DNA of 64,000 nucleotides from Nannochloropsis oceanica (Eukaryota > Sar > Eustigmatophyceae > Eustigmatales > Monodopsidaceae). Below are positions 22,220 through 33,300 of this stretch, piece by piece. Numbering within the stretch: position 1 is the first letter of the stretch; every line of letters starts with the position of its first letter. The position numbers and the translations under genes were made by a program. A model generated the notes under the pieces. That model made no database searches and was not told where the DNA came from. It saw only the letters and a list, made by a program, of their open reading frames with translations. The DNA lies in contig CP038112.1 of NCBI GenBank assembly GCA_004519485.1, positions 744,001 to 808,000 on the forward strand. The letters run 5' to 3'.

Positions 22220-23653
22220 TCACTGATGGAAAGCCCCGCAGCGCATGACCACAATGAAAGCTAATGCCAACGTCTCAAGATGAGGTGTGGAGGGAGACAC
22301 ATCTTCCAGGAACCGGCGGGCTTGGTCATTATTCTGTGGATTCCAACGAGGGAGGGAGGGAGGGAAGAGTGAGGAAGGATGACACCCGCCCGACATCCCC
22401 TATAAACTTATACATATCAAAGATACGCAGCTCCATGGAAATTTGAGAGACATTTTACATATCAAAAATAAGCAGCACCAAAAGCGGGGAAAAGACTGCC
22501 AAAAGGTCTTTCTCCCATCCCTCCATCCATCCCTCCTTCCCCCCCTTCTTACCTGCGCGAGGAGCTCGACGGCTCGGGAGTATTCACTCGCCTTCACGTC
22601 TTGCCCCCACCCGCCCTTCCACTTCTCGAGCAAAAAGACACGAACTTTCCCCACCAGATCATTGGGTGGGAGGCCGGGAGAAAGGGAGGGAGGGACGGGA
22701 GCAGGTGCAGCAGGAGGAGCGAAAGGAGGGGGAGGAGCAGGGTTAATGGTGGACACCGGAGCAGGGGTAGGGTGAGAGTAGCACGGATCGTGGCCGATTG
22801 CCGGGGGAGGGGGGGGTGCTTGAGTGACGAGGGAGGAATGGTGGGGAGGTTGCGAAGTGGAGGAGGGGTAGGGGGCAGGAGCAGGATGGACTGTGAATTG
22901 ATTGGGATGACGACGAGGTGGCGGGGGGGGAGGGAGGGGGGGAGGGCCACTGGCAGCAGGTAGGGAGGAGGAAGCAGTTGCCGCGGAGGAGGAGGAAGCG
23001 GAGGAGGTGGAGGAGGAGGGCGAGGAGGAGGACATGGAGGAGGAGGAAGCAGGAGGCCATGGCGCGGGTCCTTCCTTCAGTTTGCAGAGAGTGGCCAGAG
23101 CGTGTAGTGGGTGCCGATCACTCAGCACGTCCAAGTCCTCAGCCTCCCCCTCTCCTTCCTTCCCTCGCTCCCTCCCCCGGTGCTTGCCGAGCCCAGGGGC
23201 AGAGAGGGGGGGTGGCATGATGCGGCGGGAGGAGGAGGAGGAAAATGAAGGGTCGAATGGTCCGGTGCTGGGTTTGGAGGAGGGGTAGAAAGAGCCGCCG
23301 TGCGGATGGGGAGGGGGGATGAGGTGCTTCACCTCCCTCTCGTCGTCGTCGTCGTCCTCCTCCTCCTCGTCCATGTCGATCTCCAGCTCCTCCTCTTCCT
23401 CCTCGTCCTCGTCACTCCCGCTGCTCCCGCTGCTCCCACCGTCACCATGCCGCCGCTTGTTCCGGTGCCCCTGCTGACAGGGACGACGACCTCCTCCCCT
23501 CCCTGCCCCTTCCCTCCATCTCCCTCTTCCTCCTCCTCGCCCTCCCCCGCTCCCTGCCCTCCACCAGGTTCCATTGACAACAACCTCCTCCTCCTTCTCC
23601 TCCTTACCCCTCGTCCGTTTAAATGACCGACCACCATCATCACGATACGTCAG

Positions 23654-23690
<37 letters not shown>

Positions 23691-25280
23691 CTCTTTTTTC
23701 CCCCTCCGATGCTGCCGCTGCTGCCGATGTAGCGCCCAGCAGCGGCGATGGCATTGGCGCGTGCACCCGCAGCAGCAGCATCAGCAGCAGCAGCAGCACC
23801 AGCGGCAGCAGCGCCCGCGGCGGTGGAAGGGAAGGAGGAGGAGGGGGGAGGAGGATACAAGGAGGAGTAGGGGGGTTGTTGAGGAGGCTGATGATGAGGA
23901 TGAGGAGGAGGAGGATGATGATGGTGGGAGGACAGGGAGGGGAAGGAGGAGGAAGAAGGAGGAAGGGGAAGTGGATAAAGCTTCCTGCCGGGAGGGAGGA
24001 GCGTGGTGTTATGGCCAAGAGTCTGCAGCTTTTCCACGACCCACGGGGGAGGAGGGTCGCGGGCTCTGTTAAGAAGGAGGGAGGGAGGGAGGGAGGGAGG
24101 GAGGAAGGGAGGGAGGGGTGAGCACATGAGAGTCACTTATTCCACGGTTCTGGCGCCTTTGAAACTCCGGACTCCCATCGTACCCTCCCACCCTCCTTCC
24201 CGCCCTCCTTCACTACATACTTGACTTTGATGCCTCGTCGCCCTCGTCGGCGTTCCGGGTTTGGCGTTCCGTCAGGCAGAAAATTCAGGAGTACCCCTGT
24301 TGACGAGGGAAAGGGGGAAGGAGGGGAGAGAGAGAAAGGTACGTGTCACAATAGAGTACAAGTGTATGAATCAAACTTTGAATTTGGCGACTGGAGAATG
24401 CAAAAATTGTCAACAAAGACCCTTCTGGCCATCCCAGCCGTCTTCCCGCCCTCCCTCCCTTCCTCCCTTCTTCCTCACCGTCCTCATACAGCGTTGAGGC
24501 CGCGTCATCAAACACCCTGGCCGCCTCAATCTCATCGTTGAAATACGCCAAAAACAAGTCCTTGCCCTTGTAGTGCACGTCAACGCGCCATCGCCCCTGT
24601 TGCTTGCTCCATCGGACTCCGCGGAACGTAGAAGTAGGGCCCTGAGGTGCCACTGCTCCTCCCGCTCTTCCTCCTTCTCCTCCTCCTCCCCTTCCTCCTC
24701 CTCCAGGTTTTCCTACTTCTCCTCCTCCTCCTCCTCCTGTCATCCCCATCATGCCGGGCGGACGAAAGGGGGGCGGCGGGGGCGGCGGAGGTTGCGGCTG
24801 CGGCGCCGGGTTCCCCGTGTAATCGTGTCGCTCTTTAAACTTGCTCTTGATGCTACTCCCTCCACTGCTGTTGCTGTCGACACTATTGTTGCTACTGTTG
24901 CTCCCCCCACCGCGCCCAGCCCCTCCAGCGCCGTCTTCTAAAGATGCCGCCACATCTGCCGCCCGCCTCCGCTTCTTGTCTCCCTTCTTCCCACCCCCCT
25001 TCCCACCAGGGCCTTGCCGCCCTGCTCCTTCTCCTCTATCTTTCTGCTCCTCCTCGCTTCCGGCACTCCCATCTCCTTCTAAGTAACGGCCGGGGATTTT
25101 TTTCGGGCGCCGTCGTCCGCTGGGAAACCCTCCGTTGTTGTTGTTGTCACCACCACCACCAGCACCCGAAGGACCTGCTGCCACAAAGTCTGCTACGGTT
25201 GCCGTAACCCTGGTCGGTGCGCTGCCCTGCTGCCCCAGCCCGTGTGTGTGCACTGCGGGTGTTTCCTCTTTCAAGGGCAT
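22220..25280 (-). CDS. AP2-domain protein 2
   Basis: Exons 25280-24479, 24296-24221, 24065-22553 and 22333-22220; 834 residues, all phases consistent. MPLKEE is the only in-frame ATG near the 5' end. Residues 1-215 are disordered (Gly, Asn, Lys/Arg patches, then PQPQPPPPPPPP). AP2 domain about 217-290: TSTFRGVRWSKQQGRWRVDV, HYKGKDLFLAYFNDEIEAAR, VFDDAASTLYEDG, then across intron 1 VLLNFLPDGTPNPERRRGRR. ARDPPPPWVVEKLQTLGHNT follows, parallel to the PPPW segment of AP2 protein 1. The long third exon is Pro/Ser/His and Asp/Glu rich and disordered. Near the end comes a helical piece (LVGKVRVFLLEKWKGGWGQD, EYSRAVELLAQ, then NNDQARRFLEDVSPSTPHLE, TLALAFIVVMRC). A DNA-binding transcription factor is likely; target unknown. 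Introns are GT-AG, G-rich at donors and C-rich at acceptors. Confidence 0.9.
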
Positions 25281-26955
25281 TGTGATGCCTGTGTCTGTCA
25301 GGGGGATGGGTGAGTGGCTGGCGGTGAATGGGTGTTTAGTTTTGGTAACTCCATCCGGACAGCACCAGCCAGTCTGACTGCCTTGTCTGTGCTCAAGAAA
25401 GTGTGTGTGTGATGGCAAATGCAAAGTCAAGTGCACATTGTGTCAGGAGGCCGCGTGGCATAGTTGCCAGGGCATCCACAACAGCCAGCGGCCTTTTGAC
25501 TGAGCGTAGAGCAGAGCGAGGCAGGCGCAGGGAAGCGGAGTAAACGAGCGGGGGCCTGTCGTTTGGCCGTGGCCTGGCCACCGCCCCATCCAAACAACAT
25601 TGAATTTAACAGCACGAGAGAAAAACACAGACTCAAAAAGGTGTCGGGCATTGTCGTGTGGAAGAGCTGGGAGGGGTATGCTCAGGATGTGTCAGGAGTG
25701 GCGGCGTTGTTTGAGTGGGCGGCATGATCCCGAGAGATTCTCTCCCCGGCCCTAGAGCACTCAAAACTCAAGGCCATAAAGATTTTTAACAAGCGGGTCA
25801 TGGAACATACACCTGCTTATCTACGGGAGAGTGTTCTGGCATTTCTTAATCTCCTATTCTAGGGTAAGAAGTGACCACTGATATGTGTGCGTGATCCGTT
25901 CAAGTTCCAGTTCCGATCCGTAATTTAATTCTTCATGCTACTGAAATGGGAAAAAATGTGCACCAGACTGGGGGCACCTGAGACACAATAGATCGATCTC
26001 TGTTGTTCATATCTGTTTTATAGCCATGATGGCAGAACGATCCATCAAGTACCCGACCGCTAAAAGATCAGTTGAAAAAACGTTCTGGGGCAAATACGAG
26101 ACCCCCTTACTCAATTTGGCCAAACATACATGAGACATCTAGTCATGACTTTTTCCGCACCGCGATGGAAATATATTCACCTTTTGTTTCCTCTTCCATA
26201 CTATAGCTATTGTAAATCTGATGTTATCAATTCTGATGCAGTGCTTTAAAAGCAGTCCTCGTTGAACAGACAGGTGAGGAGGAGGAAAAAAGGAAAAGAG
26301 AAGTAAAGGAGAAGAGTAACTCCAGAGGCTCGCAGAGCACTGGCAGTCGATAAGAGAAGTCTTTTGCAAGCATTTATCACTTCTTTCACTCTCCTCAATG
26401 GCCCTACTCACCTTTTCACTCGACACTGTCAGATCTCGCCACTAAGACAAAATACGAGAAAATCTGCTGTCTACATTACACTAAATGACTTGCACATTTG
26501 AAGTCTAATACATTACGAAGACTAGAGCAGGATGTATCGTTTTAGCACATCCATCATTCTGGCCATTTGATTATTCTCAAAAGCAAACTTGGGCTGAGAT
26601 ATGCCCCCAGGCCCTCTCACCAAGAGGCTGCGAGCGAGAGAGGCTCTTCCTTGCTTCACCGCGCTAATCCCAGTGGAAGCATTGGCCCACGTTACCCTTT
26701 TACTCCTGTTCTTTACGCCCTGCACCCGCCCTCTTTAGTGCGTTCTGTACATTCCCAAAACGCAAGCTGCAGCAGCTAAAATGTTCTCAGCAGAACATCA
26801 TATGTCCTCAGCAGAACATCTCGCTGCCCCTCAGCGATGATGACGCTGCATCGTTAACGTGTGTGCCCTAACCTAAATGTCATCATTTCATTCATTTCAT
26901 TCCCAAATCATTCCCAACGACTTCATCACCACAACGGGCGCAGAATTTAAAGCAT
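25281..26955. other. Shared upstream region of divergent AP2 genes 2 and 3
   Basis: 1.7 kb, AT-richer and non-repetitive compared with most of the window, with no supported gene. It separates the starts of AP2 gene 2 (-) and AP2 gene 3 (+), so it probably contains both promoters. The duplicated palindrome at 26781-26819 is the one clear motif. Confidence 0.55.
26781..26819. promoter_or_regulatory. Duplicated palindrome upstream of AP2 gene 3
   Basis: ATGTTCTCAGCAGAACAT (26781-26798) is a perfect 7-bp inverted repeat around CAGC. An almost identical copy with one mismatch, ATGTCCTCAGCAGAACAT, follows at about 26802-26819, so the two sit about 21 bp apart, near two helical turns. Position is about 140-175 bp upstream of the AP2 gene 3 ATG. 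The arrangement suits binding of dimeric regulators side by side; identity of the factor is unknown. Confidence 0.45.
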
Positions 26956-27326
26956 ATGCTGATCATGGACGCTCGTGCGGGCGTCCAGCACCAACACCAG
27001 TACCAGCACCAGCACCAGCACCACCAGCACCACCAGCACCAGCACCAGCACCAGCACCAGCAGCACCAGCACCAGCACCAGCACCAGCACCAGCAGCGCC
27101 AGCGTAATCCCTCTTTCAAGCTGCTGCTGCAGCATCAGCAGGAATCCTGGCCGGTAGACGACGATGATGACGAAAGCAATCGCGAACCCTTCACGGGGCA
27201 GACAGCTGGCAAGACCGTGACCGGCAAAGGGAAAGGCAGCACGACCCGATTCTCCTCCAGCTATCGTGGTAAGTTTGCATGCATGTCTGCGGCTCCGAAT
27301 GAATATCACTTCAAATTCATGCATAA

Positions 27327-27390
<64 letters not shown>

Positions 27391-29348
27391 TGGCAGGGGT
27401 AACGAGCAAGGATGGCAAAAGTTGGGAGGCCAAGATAAACGAGAAGAGAAAAACCATCTACCTAGGTACGCCCCTCTTTCCCTCCTTTCCCTCCTTTTCC
27501 TCCCTCCATCCCTCCCTCCTTTACCTCCTTCTTCATCCACTCCACCGAATCTCACCTTAATTTTCCATTTCTACGTTGGCAGACGATCTGCCATGTACCC
27601 ATTGGAGGTTTTTCATACCCCTCCCCTCACCTGTCCTCCCTCCCTACCTCCCTCCCTCCCTCCCTCCCTCACTTCCTCCCCCCCTTCCCTTACAAGGCTA
27701 CTTTCGTAGTGAAGTGGAGGCTGCCCGTGCCTTCGACAAGGCGGCTCGCCGCTTAAATCGACCTCTCAATTTCCCCGATGCAAAAGAAGATGAAGAGGAC
27801 GGGGAGGGCTCTTTTTCGCTGTCGCTGGAGGAGGGGAGGAAGAGAGGGAGGAAGAGGAGGAAGGGGTTGAAAGAGAAGGATGAGAAGGAGGAGGAGGAGG
27901 AGGAGGGTGGAGAGACTTGTGAAAGAGGAGGGAGGCATGAGATAAGGAGACCAGGGGAGGGACTGCAAGGAAGAAGTGGGGCAAAGACGCCTCCCCCCCC
28001 AAACCCATTTATGCCGTCGCTCCACCAGCACCACCACCGTGAGCAGCAGCTGCATGACCACGCCCTTCATCCCGTCCTCTCCAGTCTCCTTTCGGATGAC
28101 CAGCAGCTCTCTGATGTACACCTCCCCAGTGCCAGTGCCAGCGAACGATTTTCCAGGTCTCCCTCCTCCCACCACCATCGACACCCACCACCACCACTAC
28201 CAGCAGCAGCAACAACAGCAGCAACAGCAGCGGCGCCCCGGGACTCAGCCTCCCTTGCTCGATCTATATCCTCTTCGTTCTCGTCCATATCTGAGCTGGC
28301 TCGCCACTGGCAACAGCAGCAGCAGCAACAGCAGCAACAACAGCATGCGGCGACGCAAGTCTCTCGGAACTCCTCCCTCCCTCCCACCCTCACCACCATT
28401 AGTACTTTGCACGGGAAAGACAAATTCCTCCCTTCTTCTTCTTGCCTTCCCTCCCTCCTACCCTCCCTCCTTCCCTCCCTACCTCCCTTCTCGGAGCAGG
28501 TCGAAGAGGAACAGGAGCAGGACGAGGCGGGAAGAGGGGGGGAGGGGGGAGGGGATGAACCGCCTTCCTGGCCCATGGAGGAGGAAGGAGGTAGAGGGCA
28601 GGAAGAGGGCGGGAAGAAGGACGAGGATGGGAGGGCGGAAGGGTTTTGGAGAGCAGGAAAATGGGGCGAGGGCGAGAGGGAGGAAGGAAAAGAAGCCTCC
28701 GGTCGTCGTGGTGGAAGAGGGGAGTGGGCAGGGGAGGAGGGAGGGAGAGGGAGAGGAAAGGAGGGGAGGAGGGCGGAAGCTGCCCACATACACATGTTGC
28801 GGCGGCGTGCAAAGCGGCGGTGGGCAGGGGCAGATAAAGGGAGGGAAGGTGGGAGGGAGGGGGATGGGATGAGTCGTGTTGAGAAGAGAGCATGGATGGG
28901 AGTGAAAGACGCCATTCTCTCCATCTACCTCCAGAGTCGCGCTGTGGATACGGCTGCCTTGGAATCCCTCTACCTCCTCTCAAGCCGACCGCTCCCCCCT
29001 CCGGTCCTTCGCTTTGTGAGGGAGGTTGCCCGGGAGGGGGGGAAGGAGGAGGTAGAGGAGGAGGAGGAGGAGGAGGAGGGACGGTATGAGGGGTGGGCGG
29101 CGGGGTTTGTGTGTCTGGTGAGGGGGAGGGTGTTTGGCAGAGGCGTGGGTGGAAGGGGAGGAGGGAGGGAGGGAGGGAAAGAGGGGGAGTTGGCGACTAG
29201 AGGGCGAGGAGGAGTGGGGGGTCGAGGAGAGGGAGAGAAAGAAGCAGAGAAGGAGAAAGAGAGAGAGAAAGAATGTGAGAGGGAGAGGGAGAAGGAGAGG
29301 GGGAGGGAGAGAGAGAGGCCTGTCACTGTCTATATATGTCCGCTGTAG
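26956..29348 (+). CDS. AP2-domain protein 3
   Basis: Exons 26956-27268, 27397-27465 and 27697-29348; 677 residues. The start is taken as MLIMDAR at 26956; the Met at 26965 is also possible. Residues 10-50 are a His-Gln repeat from a CAC/CAG minisatellite. AP2 domain about 101-155: RFSSSYRG, then VTSKDGKSWEAKINEKRKTI, YLGYFRSEVEAARAFDKAAR and RLNRPLNFPDAKED. The first intron falls at the same Gly codon and phase as in AP2 protein 1; a second lies after the IYLG segment. The rest is low complexity (Glu/Arg/Gly, Ser, polyQ) with a short ordered stretch, AILSIYLQSRAVDTAALESL. Transcribed away from AP2 genes 1 and 2. Probable DNA-binding regulator. The long last exon may hide unrecognised introns, since its filler resembles intron tracts. 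Confidence 0.85.
27327..27389. repeat. (CA)n dinucleotide repeat in AP2 gene 3 intron 1
   Basis: About 31 CA units filling half of the 128-nt intron, ending just before the TTGGCAG acceptor. Confidence 0.9.
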
Positions 29349-30397
29349 ATTAAAGCATATAACCATTAAACAGTGGATGGCCCCAAAATCCAATCCAAGC
29401 ACGTGCAGACTGCGGGGGGTCAAACGGGAGGCACAAAGAAAAAGATGAAGCATTGAAGTGGGTTGAAGCGTAGCGAAAGAGGGGGAGGGTCAAACCGAAA
29501 GAAGAGGAGGCGTCCGTTGAAGGTCAGGTTTGAATCCGCCTGCAATTTGAAAGTCGATGATTCTGTATAATCGATCTGCCAGAGGGAGGGAGATGACGAA
29601 GCAAGCCGCAAAATACACCCATATGACCAAATAATCAAGGACTTGCAATAACAACAGGAGCAATAGTAATAATACAAAATTTAAAAATAAAACTAATCGG
29701 TCGAGCATGGATGAAAACTGTCATCGGCCAATGTACTGTCCGTTACTTCCTTCCTTCTGTCCCGTCCATTCGCCTTCAGTGCGGGATGTACTGCCTCATG
29801 TATCAAATAGAACGATCCTACCATGAGCCATTAATATCGTTCAAAACAACGTAATAAGTTGGAATGTATCAGCCGCGACTCCATCCTCTGTCTACCCGAG
29901 AATAAGATTACAGCTTTCGGCTCTATTTATTTTCTTCCCTTATTCGCGTCTATACGGTGCTTTCGCCCTATTCTTCTTTCTCTTAGTGGCACGCGTGTCA
30001 TTTATTTCCGGGTATCAGATATATTTTATATTATATGTACATATACACACATAATATATAATATATATGTATATATATGCATAGTGTGACTTGTTACCGG
30101 GTCGGTGCGTGTCATTTCCGGGTATGTTAATACTACTTGTTTGTAGATCGGTGCTTTCCTTGAGCTTCACTTGATGTCATCTACGCCACCTTCCCTCCCT
30201 CCCCCTCCCTCCCTTCCTTCTTGAGAGCAATACGGGAGGGTGCCTCCCTCCTTCCAATCCTCCTTCGTCATCCGGTCTGCACGACGCGTCCTATGGACCC
30301 ACCATATGCCCAACATATTCATGAAGATGCTGCATCCCACAAGCCGTTCCCCACAAGTCACTTCCTCCCTCCCTCTGTCCCTCCTTCCCCTCCCTCC
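29349..30397. other. Convergent intergenic region, AT-rich
   Basis: About 1 kb between the 3' ends of AP2 gene 3 (+) and the YqaJ-type gene (-). Composition turns AT-rich, with a TATATA-type run at 30015-30080. No gene seen. Confidence 0.55.
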
Positions 30398-33300
30398 TTA
30401 CCATCCCTCCTCCTCCTCCCCTTCCTCCTCCTCCCCCTCGTCGTCGTCCCAGAAGAACTTGTCATTGTACGGGCTCCGTTGCACTTCTTCGTTTGACAGC
30501 TTCACGATGAGCTGCGCGCTTCGGGCCAGGCGGAGAGTGGCCTCGAGGAAGGCTCTGAGGGAGGGAGGGAGGGAGGGAGGGAGGGAGGGAGGGAGAGAGG
30601 GAGGGAGGGAGGGAGGGAGGGAGGGAGGGAGGGAGGGAGGGAGAGAGGGAGGGAGGGAGGGAGGGAGGGAGGGAGGGAGGGATCGGGGCGGGTGGGATGT
30701 GAGATGATGCCCGGAGGGACGGAGGGAGAGGGAGGGAGGGAGGGAGGGAGGGAGGAAGGGAGGGTTACCTGTACTCTGCGCGTTCTGCCTTGCTGTTGAG
30801 GCCTTTTGGCCCATTGAGGAAGAAATTCAAGTCGAGGGGGCGGAGCTGAAGGAGGGAGGGACGGAGGGAGGGGCGGAGGGAGGGGCGGAGGGAGGGACGG
30901 AGGGAGGGGAAGGCGCAGGGTTATAAGAGAGTGGAATAGGTGGGGGTAGTACAGAGGGGGGTTGAGAAATGAAGAGAGGGAGGGAGGAGAGAAACGCATG
31001 GAGCAGCAACCGCAGGCGATAGTCAGGAGGAGGGGGAAGGAGAAAGGAAGGGAGAGAGGGAAGGGAGGGAGGGAGGAAGTGAAAAGAGTGAAATGGAGGG
31101 AAAAGAGAAGGAGAGAAGGGAGGGAGGGAGGGAGGGAGGGAGCGAACATTTCATGAAGACTTGCCTTCTGCCTGGGAGCGGGAGATGGCGGGACGTAACG
31201 GTGAATGAAAAGCCCGACAAATTTAAGCATTTGCCCGAGGTAGGCGTCATCACGGGGAAGGCGGAGGAGGACTGCGCCCTGGGGAAGGGAGGGAGGGGGG
31301 AAGGGAGGGAGGGAGGGAGGGAGGGTGTGGGTAATGGGCCGAGGTTGGACGTCGTCGCGCGCGTGGTGGAGGAGGAAGAGGGAGGAAGAGGAGGAGGAGG
31401 AGGAGGAGGAGGAGGAGAAGGAGAAGGAGAAGGAGAAGGAGAAGGAGAAAATGGATGAGGGATGGATTTACGGCAGAAAAATGGAGAAAGGGAAGAAAGG
31501 GCAACAAGAAAGAGGGAGGAAGGGAGGAAGGGAGGGAGGGAGGGAGGGAGGGAGGGAGGGAGGGAGGGAGGGAGGGAGGGGACATGCCTTGGTCGCGGAG
31601 GAGGAGACGAAGACGGCGGAGCGGCAGTGGGGCCCTAGACAGAGCATATGCCACGACAGCTGGGCTACATGCCAGGGCCCAATCTCGCTTCGAGAAGGGA
31701 GGGAGGGAGGGAGGGAGGGAGGGGGAGGTGAGGAACCGACCGCTTTGCACGGAACAGGTCAATGAGAAGGGGGAGGAGAGGGAAGAGAGGGGAAGGGAGG
31801 GACCGACGTCCCACGTACGTGTGCGGCCCCTGGTCGGCAATGATGAAACGGCCTTTCGGTATTTTCCTCCCTCCCCCTCCTCCCCCTCCTCCTCTTCCTC
31901 CCCCTGCCTGCATCCCAACATTCTTGTTAAAACTTTTCCCACCGCTCCCGTCTCCGATCCTCCCCCGACTTCCTCCTCCTTTTCTTTCTCCTCCTCCTCC
32001 TCCTCCTTTTCCTCCTCCATCATTTGGTGCTCCTCCCCCCCTCCCTCCCCCCTGCCCTCCTCCGGCACCTCGACGGAAGGCGCCGTTCTCTCGGAAGGGG
32101 GCGTGGTTTTTACACTCGCACGCTTCCACCTGCCGAGAAAGGGAGGGGGAGGGAGGGAGGGAGGGAAAGTGTCACAAAGTGAGTACAATGATGATAATGA
32201 TATCCAACATGCACGCTGTCCTTCCTTTCCTCCCACCCTCCCTCCCTCCCACCTCCCTCACGACCTCCCTCCCTCCCTCACGACCTCCCCTCACCGTTCC
32301 GTCCTCCCACACAATCACGCCGTCGGGAGAGGCGCCCATGGCGGGCCATCGCTCGGGAGGGAGGGGGCTCTGCTCGAGGGAGGGGAAGGCGGCGAGGAGG
32401 GAGGCATGCGTGGGATACACGGCTTCCAGGCAGCACAATCCGGCTTCCTCTACAAGGACCGGGAGGGGAGGGAGGGAGGGAGGGAGGGAGGGAGGGAGGG
32501 AGGGAGGGGTGAATCATGGCATCGCAATGGATGGGTTTTTGGGGGAGGGAGGGGCGGAGGGAGGGGGACGTACGCATGGTCGCCTTCCCGTCTTGACAGA
32601 GGTAGTTAAGGGCTGCGAGGATGGAAGTGGCTTCTTGCGTGTTGCCCCATCGGAGGCGGATGGATCCTACAGAGGAGTAGGAAGCGGAGGAGGACGGGCC
32701 TAAGGGAGGGAGGGAGGGAGGGAAGGAGGAATAAAAGGTTAACTCGTAATGATGTCCGCCTTACCTGTCTCCCTCCCTCCCTCCCTCCCTCCCTCCCTCC
32801 CTACCCTTCTTCCGTGGGGGCGGGGGTGCATATTGGTAGACGAACCGCCTCGCCTTTCCTGCCTTGTTGCCTCTGTGTTCATGCCACACCTCCTCCTCCT
32901 CCTCCTCCTCCTCCTCCTCCTCTTTCCCCCTCTTTCCCTCCCTCCCCCCCTGCAGCTGCCGAGTGAGGGTGTTGATAAAGGAGACATAATCCTTCCCAGG
33001 AGGGGCGGGCTCGAGGAGATGGAGACGGGCAGCAGTGGCACGAGCGGTGGAGGATAGGGAGCGAGGGACCTAGGGAGGGAGGGAGGGAGGGAGGGAGGGA
33101 GAGAGGGAGGGAGGGAGGGAGAGAGGGAGGGAGGATATATGAGCAAGGAAGGCACGAGCAGTGGAGAAGGAGAAAGGGAGGGCGGGAGGGAGTGAAAGAG
33201 GGGATGACGACGGAGGTAGGAAGGGAAGGAAGGGAGGGAAAGAGGAAGGGAGGGAGGGAGGGAGGGTAGAATGGGGTGAGGGGGAGGATGAAGAGAGGGA

